64,000 nt of DNA from Pricia antarctica (GTDB lineage Bacteria; Bacteroidota; Bacteroidia; Flavobacteriales; Flavobacteriaceae). The stretch lies in NCBI GenBank assembly GCA_011050085.1, contig DRGL01000069.1, forward strand, positions 163,934-227,933, in the 5' to 3' direction. The stretch's first letter is position 1, and each line of letters opens with the position of its first letter. A program made the position numbers and the translations under genes. Shown in pieces: positions 54,464 through 64,000 of this stretch. Under the pieces are notes generated by a model. That model was given only the letters and a program-made list of their open reading frames with translations. It searched no databases and had not been told where the DNA came from.

Positions 54464-57400
54464 TTAGAATTGAACGTCCATACCAACTGAGAATCCTCGG
54501 TTTGAAGCAGAGTTACCTAGGGAATAGCCTTGATCGTTGTCAGCAGGTCTAGTTACATCTAAATCGATCCAATCGACTTTAGAAAATAACATGCCTGGAT
54601 TTTGCGCCTGGACATAAAAGCGGAGTTTTGAAAGCCCTATGTCGCTTACCAATTTCTGTGGAAGATTATAACCCAAGGATACATTTCTAATTTTCATAAA
54701 TGAACCACTTCGGTATCCTAGCGTTTCGAAATAGGTGTCCCCATTACCGGCAGAATATATAGGTTTTTGATATTCAGAGTCGGTGTCAACAACGGTATAG
54801 TAATCTACACTACGTGCATTGTACCTACCCGGCAGACCTTCACCACCAGTATTATAGGTGTACCCAAAACGACCAAAAAGAAAGAAAGATAGCTCAATAT
54901 CTTTATATCTAAAAGTATTTGTTACCCCTAGAAGGTATTTAGGAATGGTATTCCCAATTACCACACGATCATTGTTGGCATCTATAACATAGTCTCCATT
55001 TTGATCTACTGGCCTTGCATTACCGGGAGAAAAAGTCTGACCATTTGCATTGAACAAAGCTATTTCAGCAGCATCGGATTCTTGCCAGATGCCTGCAGAT
55101 TCATAACCATAAATTACCCCAAGTGATTCTCCAATAAACCAGTTGTTATTGATGTCATCTTCTTTTCCATTTGCCAGTTCAACAATTTCGTTTTGTTGCC
55201 AAGAAGCACTGATATCAGTAGACCATTGAAAATTATCTGTGCGTATATTGACCGTATTTAGCGTAATATCAACACCACTACTTTTTGTTTCGCCTACGTT
55301 AGCGAAGGTGTTTAAATAACCAGTAACCGTAGGAATTGATTTCCGTAACAGGAGGTCTGTAGTGTTTGAAGTATAATAATCCAACCCTCCGGAAATTCTG
55401 CCTAGGAAAAATGAAAAATCTAATCCGTAATTATATTGGGTAGTCTTTTCCCATCCCAAATCTTTATTCGCAAAGGTGGCCTCATCGGCATCAGTTCCCA
55501 CTAGTTGTACACCTGACACGGGGGTTGACCCTATGGGATAAAACAAAGGTAAAAGGCCGCCCTGTGTAGAATAAGGGTCAATTGCCGCATTACCGGTTAC
55601 ACCCACACCTACACGAAGTTTCAATTGATCTATCCAATTTGAATCTACTAAGAAATTTTCTTTGTTGATACTCCAGCCTAAGGCTGCACTGGGAAAAAAT
55701 GCCCATTTATTACCTTCCGCCAGCTGAGAAGCCCCATCATATCGCCCTGATACAGTTAACAAGTATTTATCGGCATAGCCATAATTTACTCGGGCCATAT
55801 ACGAAGATAATTGTCGTTCTATTAAATCAGAATCATATCCGGAAAGGGCAACATTGTCGGTGCTAAGCGCGTTCCATTTTTGACTGGAAAATGGGATGTT
55901 GTCTGCGGCCATAAAATTAGATTCCTCAGTTAATTCTGTGGCACTTTGAAGCAAAGTAACCCCAACGTCATGATTTCCAAAAACTCGATTATATAGCAAA
56001 AGATTATCCAAGGTATAGGATAAACGCTGTCTCTTGCGAAGTGAGGCGTAACTAGAACCGGTTCTAATAACAGATTGTCCATCTAAATAGGTTCCATTTC
56101 TAAAGGTCTGTATATCAGGCCCAAAGTTAGTCCTGAATTTTAATCCTTCCAAAGCTGGGCTAAAAGCTCCAAAATCAAATTGGGAATAAAAGCTACCAAA
56201 AGCCCTTAGGGTAACCCTTTGATCCTGTGAATACAAATCCTCATCAATAATTGTTTTCACCGCTATATCGCCACCTGGAAATTCAACTCTATTACCTTCA
56301 TTATCATACGGCAAAGTATACTGAAAAATATTACGGGCACTTTGATATAGACCACTCTGGGCAGAAACACCAACATTACCAGATGTAGATTGTCCAAATT
56401 CCTGTGTGCTATAAGAGCCATTTAATGAACCTCCAAAGGAAAACCAATCTGTAGGCGTAATGTCAACACTTACAGTTGAATTATATCTTCTAAAACTTTG
56501 ACCGATTACAGACCCTGTATTATCAATAAACCCAAATGAACCGTAGGCTTTCATTTTTTCGGCACCGCCACTGGCGCTTAAGGTATGCTGGGTAGTGTAT
56601 CCTGTTCTTGTGACAAAGTCGGTCCAATCTGTATTGATCAGTTTAGATCCGTCCCAACTTCCGCCTTGCCATCCTCTAAGGATATTATTAAATGCCGTAT
56701 CATCGCCCGTGAATATAACTTCATCGTTGGCAATAGTTGGTTGGTCCCCTCTTGGATACGTATCTGAATTTTCATAATACTTAGCCCATCTTCTATATTC
56801 AATATAATCTCCAGCATTAAAATTCGGAGCAGCTTCGTTAAGATACTGGGTGGTTACAGCTGTATTATAATTCAAGGTAAATCTTCCTGTTTTACCTCTT
56901 TTCGTGGTTACGATTACTACTCCATTGGCACCTCTTGACCCATAAATGGCCGTCGCAGAAGCATCTTTAAGAATATCAATGGATTCAATATCTGTCGGGT
57001 TGATGTTATCGATACCACCTGATATTAGAGGAATACCATCCAATACATACAAGGGTGCGTTGGACGCAGATAAAGATCGTACCCCCCGTATGGTAATATT
57101 ACCAATACTTCCCGGTCTTTCATTTGATGATATATCTACACCGGCAGCCTTACCTTGCATAGCTTCAATGGCGTTGTTTACAGGTCTTGAGTTGATGTCT
57201 TCCGATGAGACACTAACGATAGCACCGGTTACATCAGATTTTTTAGTTGTTCCGTAACCAATAACAACTACTTCGTCTAAGAGCGCGCTGTCTTCTTCCA
57301 AAGTTACATCATAGGTCGAACCTTCACCAATTGAGATTTCCATCATTCTATACCCTATAGAGGTAAAAACAAGCGTTTCTCCACTTGATGCAGTAATAGA

Positions 57401-57598
57401 ATAATTACCATCAAAGTCTGCACTGGTTCCTGTATTGGTGCCTTTTATAACCACGTTTACCCCCGGTAAAGGCACCCCTGTATTATCTGAAACCGTTCCA
57501 GTAATGGTTCTTTCCTGCGCGAAACCCATAACGGAAAAAAGCAGAAAACACCAAATTGATATTTCCTTAAATTTTTTAAGATAAGTAAGATTTTTCAT
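54464..57598 (-). CDS. susC: SusC/RagA-family TonB-dependent receptor
   Basis: A 1044-residue outer-membrane channel. After a signal peptide (ending GFAQ) comes a carboxypeptidase-regulatory-like domain (ITGTVSDNTGVPLPGVNV), a TonB box-like stretch (DEVVVIGYGTTKKSDVTGAI), the plug (LYVLDGIPLISGG, the SusC signature) and the 22-strand barrel ending in GFSVGMDVQF. It imports oligosaccharides with energy from TonB and works with the SusD downstream. No anti-sigma or hybrid two-component regulator is nearby. Confidence 0.95.
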   Translation of the reverse strand: MKNLTYLKKFKEISIWCFLLFSVMGFAQERTITGTVSDNTGVPLPGVNVVIKGTNTGTSADFDGNYSITASSGETLVFTSIGYRMMEISIGEGSTYDVTLEEDSALLDEVVVIGYGTTKKSDVTGAIVSVSSEDINSRPVNNAIEAMQGKAAGVDISSNERPGSIGNITIRGVRSLSASNAPLYVLDGIPLISGGIDNINPTDIESIDILKDASATAIYGSRGANGVVIVTTKRGKTGRFTLNYNTAVTTQYLNEAAPNFNAGDYIEYRRWAKYYENSDTYPRGDQPTIANDEVIFTGDDTAFNNILRGWQGGSWDGSKLINTDWTDFVTRTGYTTQHTLSASGGAEKMKAYGSFGFIDNTGSVIGQSFRRYNSTVSVDITPTDWFSFGGSLNGSYSTQEFGQSTSGNVGVSAQSGLYQSARNIFQYTLPYDNEGNRVEFPGGDIAVKTIIDEDLYSQDQRVTLRAFGSFYSQFDFGAFSPALEGLKFRTNFGPDIQTFRNGTYLDGQSVIRTGSSYASLRKRQRLSYTLDNLLLYNRVFGNHDVGVTLLQSATELTEESNFMAADNIPFSSQKWNALSTDNVALSGYDSDLIERQLSSYMARVNYGYADKYLLTVSGRYDGASQLAEGNKWAFFPSAALGWSINKENFLVDSNWIDQLKLRVGVGVTGNAAIDPYSTQGGLLPLFYPIGSTPVSGVQLVGTDADEATFANKDLGWEKTTQYNYGLDFSFFLGRISGGLDYYTSNTTDLLLRKSIPTVTGYLNTFANVGETKSSGVDITLNTVNIRTDNFQWSTDISASWQQNEIVELANGKEDDINNNWFIGESLGVIYGYESAGIWQESDAAEIALFNANGQTFSPGNARPVDQNGDYVIDANNDRVVIGNTIPKYLLGVTNTFRYKDIELSFFLFGRFGYTYNTGGEGLPGRYNARSVDYYTVVDTDSEYQKPIYSAGNGDTYFETLGYRSGSFMKIRNVSLGYNLPQKLVSDIGLSKLRFYVQAQNPGMLFSKVDWIDLDVTRPADNDQGYSLGNSASNRGFSVGMDVQF

Positions 57599-57769
57599 AA
57601 CCTATTAAGTTGTATGTCCAGTTAGTTTTATACTAATATATTGCCAATCTATTCAGAATATTATTGACAACTATCCTGTACTTACCTGTTAATTTTATTA
57701 AAACTCTAATTGGTCGACAAAATAGGGAACAAAAATTACGGTAATGCATTTGTCTAACCAATGATTTAT

Positions 57770-60212
57770 TTAATACAACAGCTTAATAATTTGTTTTCCG
57801 GTGGCCGGTACAGTAAGAATGATTTTATTCTTTTCTATTACACTGCTATGTTTTTTCTGAGTAATTAATTGCATGTCAACCTCAATATTATTTACCATAA
57901 TTTGTTTAGGTTCGTTCCGACTAGCTATTAATAAACGATAGCTTTTAGTTGGGGAAGTATACGCTCCTATTCTTTCATCAATTGATATCACTGTTTCATC
58001 TTTACCTTCCTGTGAGTCAATTAGTGTAGTGGCGTATATCCCCGTTACATAGTTCAATGATTCTCCATCATCTTCATAATTTTCAAAAGAACTATGGCCT
58101 TTGGGATATATCAATACATCCATAGTATCTATTTCTTTTTCACCAATATAATTTTGGGTCTCCTGCATTGGAATTATTGCGCCACCTTTTATGAAGATGG
58201 GGATTTGGTCAAGTGGACACAATATGCTTATGTACTGCTTTCCCTGAAAGACTTCGTTTGTCCAAAAATTGGTCCATTCACCTTCAGGGAGATATACCAC
58301 TCTTGTTTGGGCGCCTTTAGTCACCACCGGACAAATCATCATGCTTTCTCCCAACATGTATTGGTCAGTAATTTCATAGGTATTTTCATCATATTGATTG
58401 TCCAACACCAATGCACGCATTAAAGGTTTACCGCTCAAGTGATTTTGATAGGAGATACTATACAAATAGGGTAAAAGCTGATACCTGAAATTATCATAAT
58501 ATGTAAAGATTCGAGTTGCCTCCTCTCCATAATTCCATGGTTCTTTATAATTAGGATGTTCCATACCGAACAAATGGGCAATGGGACTCAGTAATCCAAA
58601 TTGAGTCCAGCGGATGTATAGTTCTGGATCGGCGACATGCTCAAAACCACCCATACAATGCGCCCAATTTCCAACGCCCGATAAACCAATGTTCAAACCT
58701 GCTTTGATAACGGGTTCAAAATATTGCCATTCACTGGGCCAATCACCGGCAAATATGAACGGATACCGCTGAATGCCCGCATAGCCTTCACGGGTGTGGT
58801 TCATTCCTCTAATAGTATTATACTTCTGGAATTTTTCAAATGGCGCTTTTGCATAGGCTAATGGGAACAGATTATGCAGTGATTTAATTTCTTCCCCTTG
58901 TGGCCCTGTCTTTTCACTCTCATTTGCTTTGTGTCCGAAGGCACTGCCTTCATCGGTCTTCAAAAACATAGCACCTTGATCCGCAATGGTTTTAACGCCG
59001 TTTTCCCACCACCAATCGACAGAATTGGTATCAAAGAAATTCACGAATTCCCCTTGACCATTTTCTTCTGGGTAAACAAAGCCTTCCTTCCGGGCCTTAT
59101 CTAACAGACGGTACTTCTTACCGTTATCGAATCTAGGTCTCAAGTGTAGTCCGACCGCGTTTAGGTTTAGGGCGTATAAACTATCGAACATGGCTTTGGG
59201 ATTTTCAAAAGTTTCACGCCATTCAAACGTAGTGGCTCCCTTTCCTCCATTTTCCCCAAAAAAGCGCCAGGTGGAATCTAAGTGTAAAACATCCAAAGGA
59301 ATTTGCAATGCCCTGAATTTTTTAGCCAAATCAATAACGTACTGGGTAGAGGTTTTTTCTTCATACCCCCAAGTTCCCCCACTATACGTGCCCACATGTA
59401 GGCCCAACGCAAACTTGGGCAGTAATGGAGATTTTCCGGTAAGGTCTGTATAGGAATCTAAAATCTTTGAAAAATCCGGTCCGTACATAACGTAATAATC
59501 CAACTCTCCTCCCTCGGCATAAAACGAATAAGCACTAGTAGTACTATGCCCCATATCCCAATTAGTTGGGTGTGCATTATGAAAAAATATGCCGTAGCCT
59601 TTAGTACTCATAAAAAAAAGGTACAGGAGAATAGTTCGCCTCTAAAGGATTATATGCTCCAATAACATGTGGGAGTCCCTGCCCCCGGCCAACATTTAAC
59701 CGGACTTTTTTTCCCCGACGATCTAGAAAATCCATACGCTCACCAAATCCGAAGAAGTGCTCATTTGCGTCTAATTTGAATTGAGCTCCGATGGTATCGT
59801 TAGTAACAAAGCCCACTCCGATAGGACTATTTTGTTGCCCCGTAATTAAAGTATCCCCCTTCTTATCTAGTATGGCTATGGAAAATGGATTTTTGGTGAG
59901 TTTTACCAGAATTTCATTGGTGGCATAACTTAGATCAGCATCAGTTTCCGTTTTGGTAAACAAAACTTCAGGCCAATCATACTTGATAACCATCCAAGGT
60001 TCATTTTCCTCAAATTTGCCATCCCAAGCTGCACGTATCCTGACCGTACTTTTTGTAATGAATTCTACTTTGATCGTAGCCTGCGTAGTGGCTAAGGTTA
60101 TGGTATTATTATCAATGGATAGAACAGACTCAAAACTTCCCAGATCGGTCTGGGCTTGTAGGGTAGTACTTAAAAATAATACGGAAAAATAAAGAAAGTG
60201 AAATATTCTCAT
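57770..60212 (-). pseudogene. GH31 glycosidase split by a one-base frameshift
   Basis: Two overlapping frames make one GH31 protein of about 813 residues. The first part (203 residues, from 60212) has a signal ending LQAQ and the GH31 N-terminal beta domain ending in NYSPVPFF. The second part continues at once with MSTKGYGIFFHNAHPTNWDMG. The break is a run of eight T (minus strand, 59612-59619); seven would restore the frame. The catalytic nucleophile is probably the Asp in FLKTDEGSAF (residue 220 of the second part) and the acid/base the Asp in FAGDWPSEW (~290). It may be a sequencing error, a true null, or a slippage switch. It heads the locus, 172 bp upstream of susC. Confidence 0.85.
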
Positions 60213-61425
60213 GAAGGGAACTATTTGGTTTGCCGCCTAAACTAATGCTTCAAGTTCCTTTTTCTGTCCTGTACTATACTGCTAATTGGTCTGATTCTCC
60301 AAATCCGAGCCGCGGAGAAGGTTAAATATCATTAGCCTGTTTGAATTACGATAAAGAAATTTTTATAATAAAAACCCTACGAAGTACGCTTTTCTGGCCA
60401 AAGTTCTCTTTTATGGAAAACGGAAGACAGATAAGAAGGTCAGATGAAATAAACCATTATAGTCCGGAAATCTTTTCCGATGGACTTGGTTTTGAGCTAT
60501 TTAATCAGAAGGCTAATTTACTTAGGCCATTTATAAGAGGAAAAATTCTCTCAAATAGAATACACTACAAACGTGGTCTCGAATTAATTTGAAATACCCA
60601 AACATCATTGGAAAGTATGAATACCGAATTCCTATGATTTCGTATGCTCAAGTAGAACAACTATTTGATACGACTAAACAGATTTCAATTGGAGTACTTT
60701 CTAAATTTATATTTGAACAACAATTTACCTTAAATAGACTAATGGATTGGCAATTGGACAAAGGATTATAACCTAAACCATTCACTTTAGGGTAGAAGTT
60801 TATGAATGGTATCGATTGATTCTCTGTTTGGTTATTCCTGAAAAGTGGTTAAGCATTTCCCGCTTAATGGTTGCTTTTGTCATCAATTGAATTGGAAAAA
60901 TACATCCCTAAATCTAGGGATTTAAGAGCAATAAAATTTCGGATAGAGATCGTACTGAATTTAGCAATTATTTAGATTTAGCCTCGAAAAGTTGAACGGT
61001 TTTTTCCTTTACTAATATGTATCCCCTTGGAAGCAATTGACAATAATTTTTTTAAAAGTAAAATAGTACCTAAGATATCGGCATACTCAAATGGAGTATT
61101 GATTTTACTTCTTTTTTTACCGTTACTATTGGCTATAGCTTGGGTTTCATATAAGAATAACTTATAGTCAGATTACTGTTTAACTTCCTCAGTCTTATAA
61201 TTAAAAGCTTACTTCCCTGTTTAAAACTGCTTTACCACAGTATAAAACGTTATACTTTGAACTATTTAAGTTAAGCTCGATATAAAGGAAAATCTGCATT
61301 TTATTAAATTCAAGGATATAAATAAACTCTCACCCAGGTTGAATCTAGTCAAATAGGTAGACCATGATAAGTTGTAAGTTTTGACTTAGATGCTTTCAGG
61401 AAAAAGTATTGGTTTCTGCAAATAT
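60213..61425. other. Gene-poor region with two unassigned short frames
   Basis: About 1.2 kb. Short + strand frames at 60341-60592 (83 codons) and 60589-60771 (60 codons, TTG start) overlap in different frames and could be fragments of one broken gene, but no family is recognisable. The rest shows no coding potential. Confidence 0.4.
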
Positions 61426-61468
61426 AAAGGGGATTACGTGATGAATAAATTCTCTCGTAATCCCCTTT
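61426..61468 (-). terminator. Terminator downstream of the Dps-like pseudogene
   Basis: Perfect 13-bp arms AAAGGGGATTACG and CGTAATCCCCTTT around a 17-nt loop, about 100 bp past the pseudogene's stop. A terminator role is likely; the T-run is short. Confidence 0.6.
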
Positions 61469-61564
61469 AATTTACTTAAAACTTCATGCGTTGAAGTCAA
61501 TTTATACATTCAATAAACGAAGTAGGTTCATCTTTTGAACACCATCGTACCGATTTGCTTATTC

Positions 61565-62112
61565 CTAATTTATACACGAAAAAGAACGTAGTTTATATAG
61601 GTGTAGGTCTACTGTTATACGTACATTTATCAAGAGATCCTGTGTAGATACATCTTTGTAACCAAGTTCCGTAATTCTTGTTCCTAATATATCGGTCATC
61701 GTTTTAAACCGTTTAGTCAAAATATTGACAACCTCGCGGTCCTTGATGAAATCTTCCGATATTTTGTCAAGACCTGCTTTCTGTGCCACCATATCTTGTC
61801 TTCAATCTGAAGGAGTACCAAAGGCAAGTTTACGGTATGCTATCATATCCATTTTTCCTGCAAGATTTTCATGTAAGTCACCTATAAGGTCGTGAAGTGT
61901 GTAAAATTCCGGCCCTCTTACATTCCAATGCAATTGGTGCACTGCAAGATACAGATCAATCAGTTCATACAGCGTAGATTGTAATGCAGTATTTGCGGAT
62001 GCTGCATCAATTTCGGTTTCTGAAACGCGTATATCTATTTCATGTGGGTATTGTTTTTGGCCTGTAGGGTAACCATGGATACAAAGAATATAAGTCTCAA
62101 TATTTTTCTCAT
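61565..62112 (-). pseudogene. Broken Dps-like (ferritin-fold) gene with signal peptide
   Basis: Two aligned parts of a Dps-family protein are separated by an in-frame TGA (61802-61804). The first has TALQSTLYELIDLYLAVHQLHWNVRGPEFYTLHDLIGDLH, the ferroxidase-centre region with the HWN motif. The second starts ...MVAQKAGLDKIS and ends TVDLHLYKLR. Upstream the correct frame also shifts: a signal-peptide-like start (MRKILRLIFFVSMVTLQAKN) begins at 62112 in another frame and runs into a TAG before the conserved core. Both a frameshift and a nonsense codon make it inactive. An exported Dps would have been unusual. Confidence 0.8.
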
Positions 62113-62581
62113 AACTTTTTTTCTCAAAATTATAATCTGTAAGCAGTCTCAAGATGGGGGTAAAAGAAAAGTTATTGGCCTGTTAAGCATATGACTTGAA
62201 TATTTGGAAGCAATTAACGAATACCATTTTCTATACGGAACTATAGAACTATTAACAGAAACTACACGCTGCCATTTTTTAAATACTGAAGATGTCTTTT
62301 ATGCTACCAGGTAAGCAGCATGATTACCCACTTAAGATTGTAGTCACCAAAGTGCCAGCAAACTTGTTGAAGACCTTTAAGGAATGTACCGATGACAAAT
62401 AGCTGAAAATATTATGAAGCTATGCTAGAAAAAAACTTACCCTGCATCGCATCTAGTTTTTTTTTTAAGCGGGACTGTACTAGCAATTTACTTAAGAAGT
62501 ATCCCTACAATCAAATTACATAAAATAAAGCGATGCCAAAAGCTCGATCTAAAATCTAATCTGCATTTTTTGATTTATAAT
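62113..62581. other. Intergenic region left of the element junction
   Basis: About 470 AT-rich bp with no recognisable gene on either strand. Host sequence left of the tRNA-Leu 3' end. Confidence 0.45.
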
Positions 62582-62614
62582 AAAAAAAGCCGAGACATAT
62601 GTCTCGGCTTTTTT
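62582..62614 (-). terminator. Terminator of the original tRNA-Leu gene
   Basis: Perfect palindromic hairpin AAAAAAGCCGAGACAT/ATGTCTCGGCTTTTTT directly after the tRNA 3' end on the minus strand; symmetrical, so it could act both ways. Confidence 0.82.
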
Positions 62615-62619
62615 ATTTG

Positions 62620-62675
62620 TACTCGAGGCGGGAATCGAACCCGCACTCCAAAGGAACTGGATTTTGAATCCAGCG
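62620..62675 (-). tRNA. 3' fragment of tRNA-Leu (CAA), element attachment site
   Basis: On the minus strand the anticodon arm CTGGATTCAAAATCCAG, a variable arm, the T arm GCGGGTTCGATTCCCGC and the 3' acceptor strand CTCGAGT with discriminator A are present. The 5' acceptor strand and D arm are missing: upstream the sequence becomes AT-rich and unrelated. It is therefore the displaced 3' half left when an element integrated, not a working tRNA. Confidence 0.85.
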
Positions 62676-62772
62676 TATTTGATATTAAATTTCACTAAAT
62701 ACACTTATAATCAACTGATTAATAAATATTTAATTTTTATTGATTTCATTTGATATGGTCTAAAATCAATAA

Positions 62773-62793
62773 ATGTTGTACCTATGTTGTACC
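62773..62793 (+). repeat. Tandem 10-bp direct repeat near the attachment site
   Basis: ATGTTGTACC occurs twice with an 11-bp period, 37 bp before the recombinase start and about 100 bp from the tRNA fragment. It could be an arm-type binding site for the recombinase; that is inference. Confidence 0.4.
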
Positions 62794-62829
62794 AAAAATG
62801 ATTATCTTTATATTCTCAATACTTAAGAT

Positions 62830-64000
62830 ATGGCATCAAACGCAAAAATAGTACTTCGGAAAAAGCCCAATAAAGAAGGGCATTGTCCTCTTTGTATTCG
62901 TATTACTAAAAACCGTCGCTCAAATTATCATTATATAGGTCATAATATTGACCCTAATGATTGGGATGGAAAAAATATTAGAGTTAGAAAATCACACCCT
63001 TACTCAGATAGGTTAAACGGCTTGCTTAGTACTAAACTGTCTGAGGCGAATAAGATGCTGATTGATTTGCAATCGAGCAAAAAGGATATATCGGCTAATC
63101 AAATAAAAGAGAAACTTTATGCATCTTCCGAATCAGTTACTTTTTTCGAAGTGGCACAAGATTTTCTTGATGATTTAGAAGCAAACGAAAAGCTGTCTAG
63201 GCTCTCGACCGACAAGGCTCGTGTTAACCACGTATTGAACTTTACCAAATCAAAACAACTTACCTTTCAAGAAATTGATGAAAACTTTCTAAAGAGATTT
63301 AAAACTTACCTCCGTACAAAACACAACCTATCGGAAAGGTCGATAGTAAATAATCTTATTGTGATTAGAACTATCTATAATAGAGCTATTAAATTGGGTA
63401 TAGTAGATAGAAAACTCTATCCCTTCGGTTCAGATAAAATACGGATTAAGTTCCCTGAAACCGAAAAAATAGGCCTTACCAAAAATGAGGTCATAAAACT
63501 TGAATCCGTTGAAAATCTGACCGACAACGAGACTCACGCTAGAAATGTTTGGCTTTTCAGTTTTTATTTTGCCGGAATTCGGGTAGCTGACGTATTGAAA
63601 ATTCGTTGGACCGATATTTATGACGAAAGGCTGCATTATCGAATGAACAAGAATTTAAAATTGTTATCCCTTAAAATCCCAGATAAAATATTTCCGATTT
63701 TGGAATATTATCAGGACAGTAAACAAAATGATGACGATTTTATATTTCCGGAAATGAAAAAGGCAAATTTACAAGATGCAAAAGATGTCTATGCTAAAAC
63801 AAAAACGGCCAACAAGAAATTCAATAAATATTTGGTATCGGTCGCTGATAAAGCCAAAATATCAAAAAAAGTAACTATGCACATTGCTAGACATACATTT
63901 GGGAATATATCGGAAGATAAAATCCCAATTAATATGCTCCAAAAATTATATAGACATTCATCGATTACCACTACTATAAATTACCAATCTAACTTTATGC
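62830..64000 (+). CDS. Tyrosine recombinase of an integrated element (3' end outside window)
   Basis: About 390 codons stay open to the window edge. An arm-binding domain (IVLRKKPNKEGHCPLCIRITKNRR) opens the protein, a SAM-like domain with FFEVAQDFLDDLEANEKLSR follows, and the catalytic domain has Arg in FAGIRVADVLKI, HIARH (HxxR), LYRHSS and the probable nucleophile Tyr in TTTINYQSNF, near residue 384. All catalytic residues are present, unlike the integrase at 13708. It points away from the tRNA fragment into the element, as in genomic islands and ICEs. Confidence 0.9.
   Translation, partial: MASNAKIVLRKKPNKEGHCPLCIRITKNRRSNYHYIGHNIDPNDWDGKNIRVRKSHPYSDRLNGLLSTKLSEANKMLIDLQSSKKDISANQIKEKLYASSESVTFFEVAQDFLDDLEANEKLSRLSTDKARVNHVLNFTKSKQLTFQEIDENFLKRFKTYLRTKHNLSERSIVNNLIVIRTIYNRAIKLGIVDRKLYPFGSDKIRIKFPETEKIGLTKNEVIKLESVENLTDNETHARNVWLFSFYFAGIRVADVLKIRWTDIYDERLHYRMNKNLKLLSLKIPDKIFPILEYYQDSKQNDDDFIFPEMKKANLQDAKDVYAKTKTANKKFNKYLVSVADKAKISKKVTMHIARHTFGNISEDKIPINMLQKLYRHSSITTTINYQSNFM

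Noticed and set aside
62620..62720. An intact tRNA-Leu gene
   Set aside because: The D arm and 5' acceptor strand are absent on the upstream side; only the 3' half is present.
1..64000. CRISPR arrays, toxin-antitoxin pairs or phage defence systems
   Set aside because: I looked for evenly spaced repeats and for nuclease, reverse-transcriptase or paired small genes and saw none.

Overview
The window reads as the chromosome of a marine, alga-associated member of the Flavobacteriaceae (Bacteroidota). The evidence is a SusC/SusD pair, sulfatases with formylglycine motifs, a DnaE with a fused proofreading exonuclease, Bacteroidota-type promoters (TTG, about 20 nt, TAnnTTTG), a CTnDOT-like integrase and a FucP sugar transporter. 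A Zobellia/Maribacter-like genus is a guess from gene content.

Left part (1-15.1 kb, all on the minus strand): a cluster of exported enzymes that looks like an oxidative amino-sugar pathway. It holds an amidohydrolase/deacetylase, two SelA-like PLP enzymes, a PQQ sugar dehydrogenase fused to cytochrome c, two lactonases, an RraA-type aldolase, a RidA deaminase and a CBM9-like protein. Nearly all carry Sec or Tat-like signals. Between them lie broken genes: a SusD remnant, the tail of a BASS-type symporter, a cytochrome c tail and a cut-down M19 dipeptidase. The block ends at a dead CTnDOT-like integrase whose catalytic Tyr codon is a stop, next to the 3' end of tRNA-Asp, so it may be a decaying island.

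Core part (15.2-41.8 kb): tRNA-Asp, a DUF58 protein, trxA, dnaE, rpsP with a very long acidic/lysine-rich tail, rimM, a TrmN6-like methyltransferase, a glutaryl-CoA-dehydrogenase-like protein, and a two-gene translesion cassette (dinB, dnaE2-like) with a candidate operator. Scattered among them are two sulfatases, a ruined CHRD-repeat gene, a vanadium-haloperoxidase-like lipoprotein, a candidate small RNA, a DUF1080 lipoprotein, a Gfo/Idh/MocA oxidoreductase, a threonine-dehydratase-like enzyme and one unknown exported protein.

Carbohydrate part (42.1-60.2 kb): a sugar-catabolic run (FucP transporter, SDR, tagaturonate reductase, zinc alcohol dehydrogenase), then a cytochrome P450 with its [2Fe-2S] ferredoxin on the other strand. 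Next comes a polysaccharide-utilisation locus: GH105, DUF4861, SusD, SusC, and a GH31 split by one extra T in a T8 run. Together these suggest import and trimming of a charged, partly methylated algal or cell-wall polysaccharide and routing of L-galactose- or L-fucose-like sugars into the altronate pathway.

Right end (60.2-64 kb): a gene-poor stretch, a broken Dps-like gene, and the left junction of an integrated element: a displaced 3' fragment of tRNA-Leu(CAA) followed by an intact-looking tyrosine recombinase that runs off the window.
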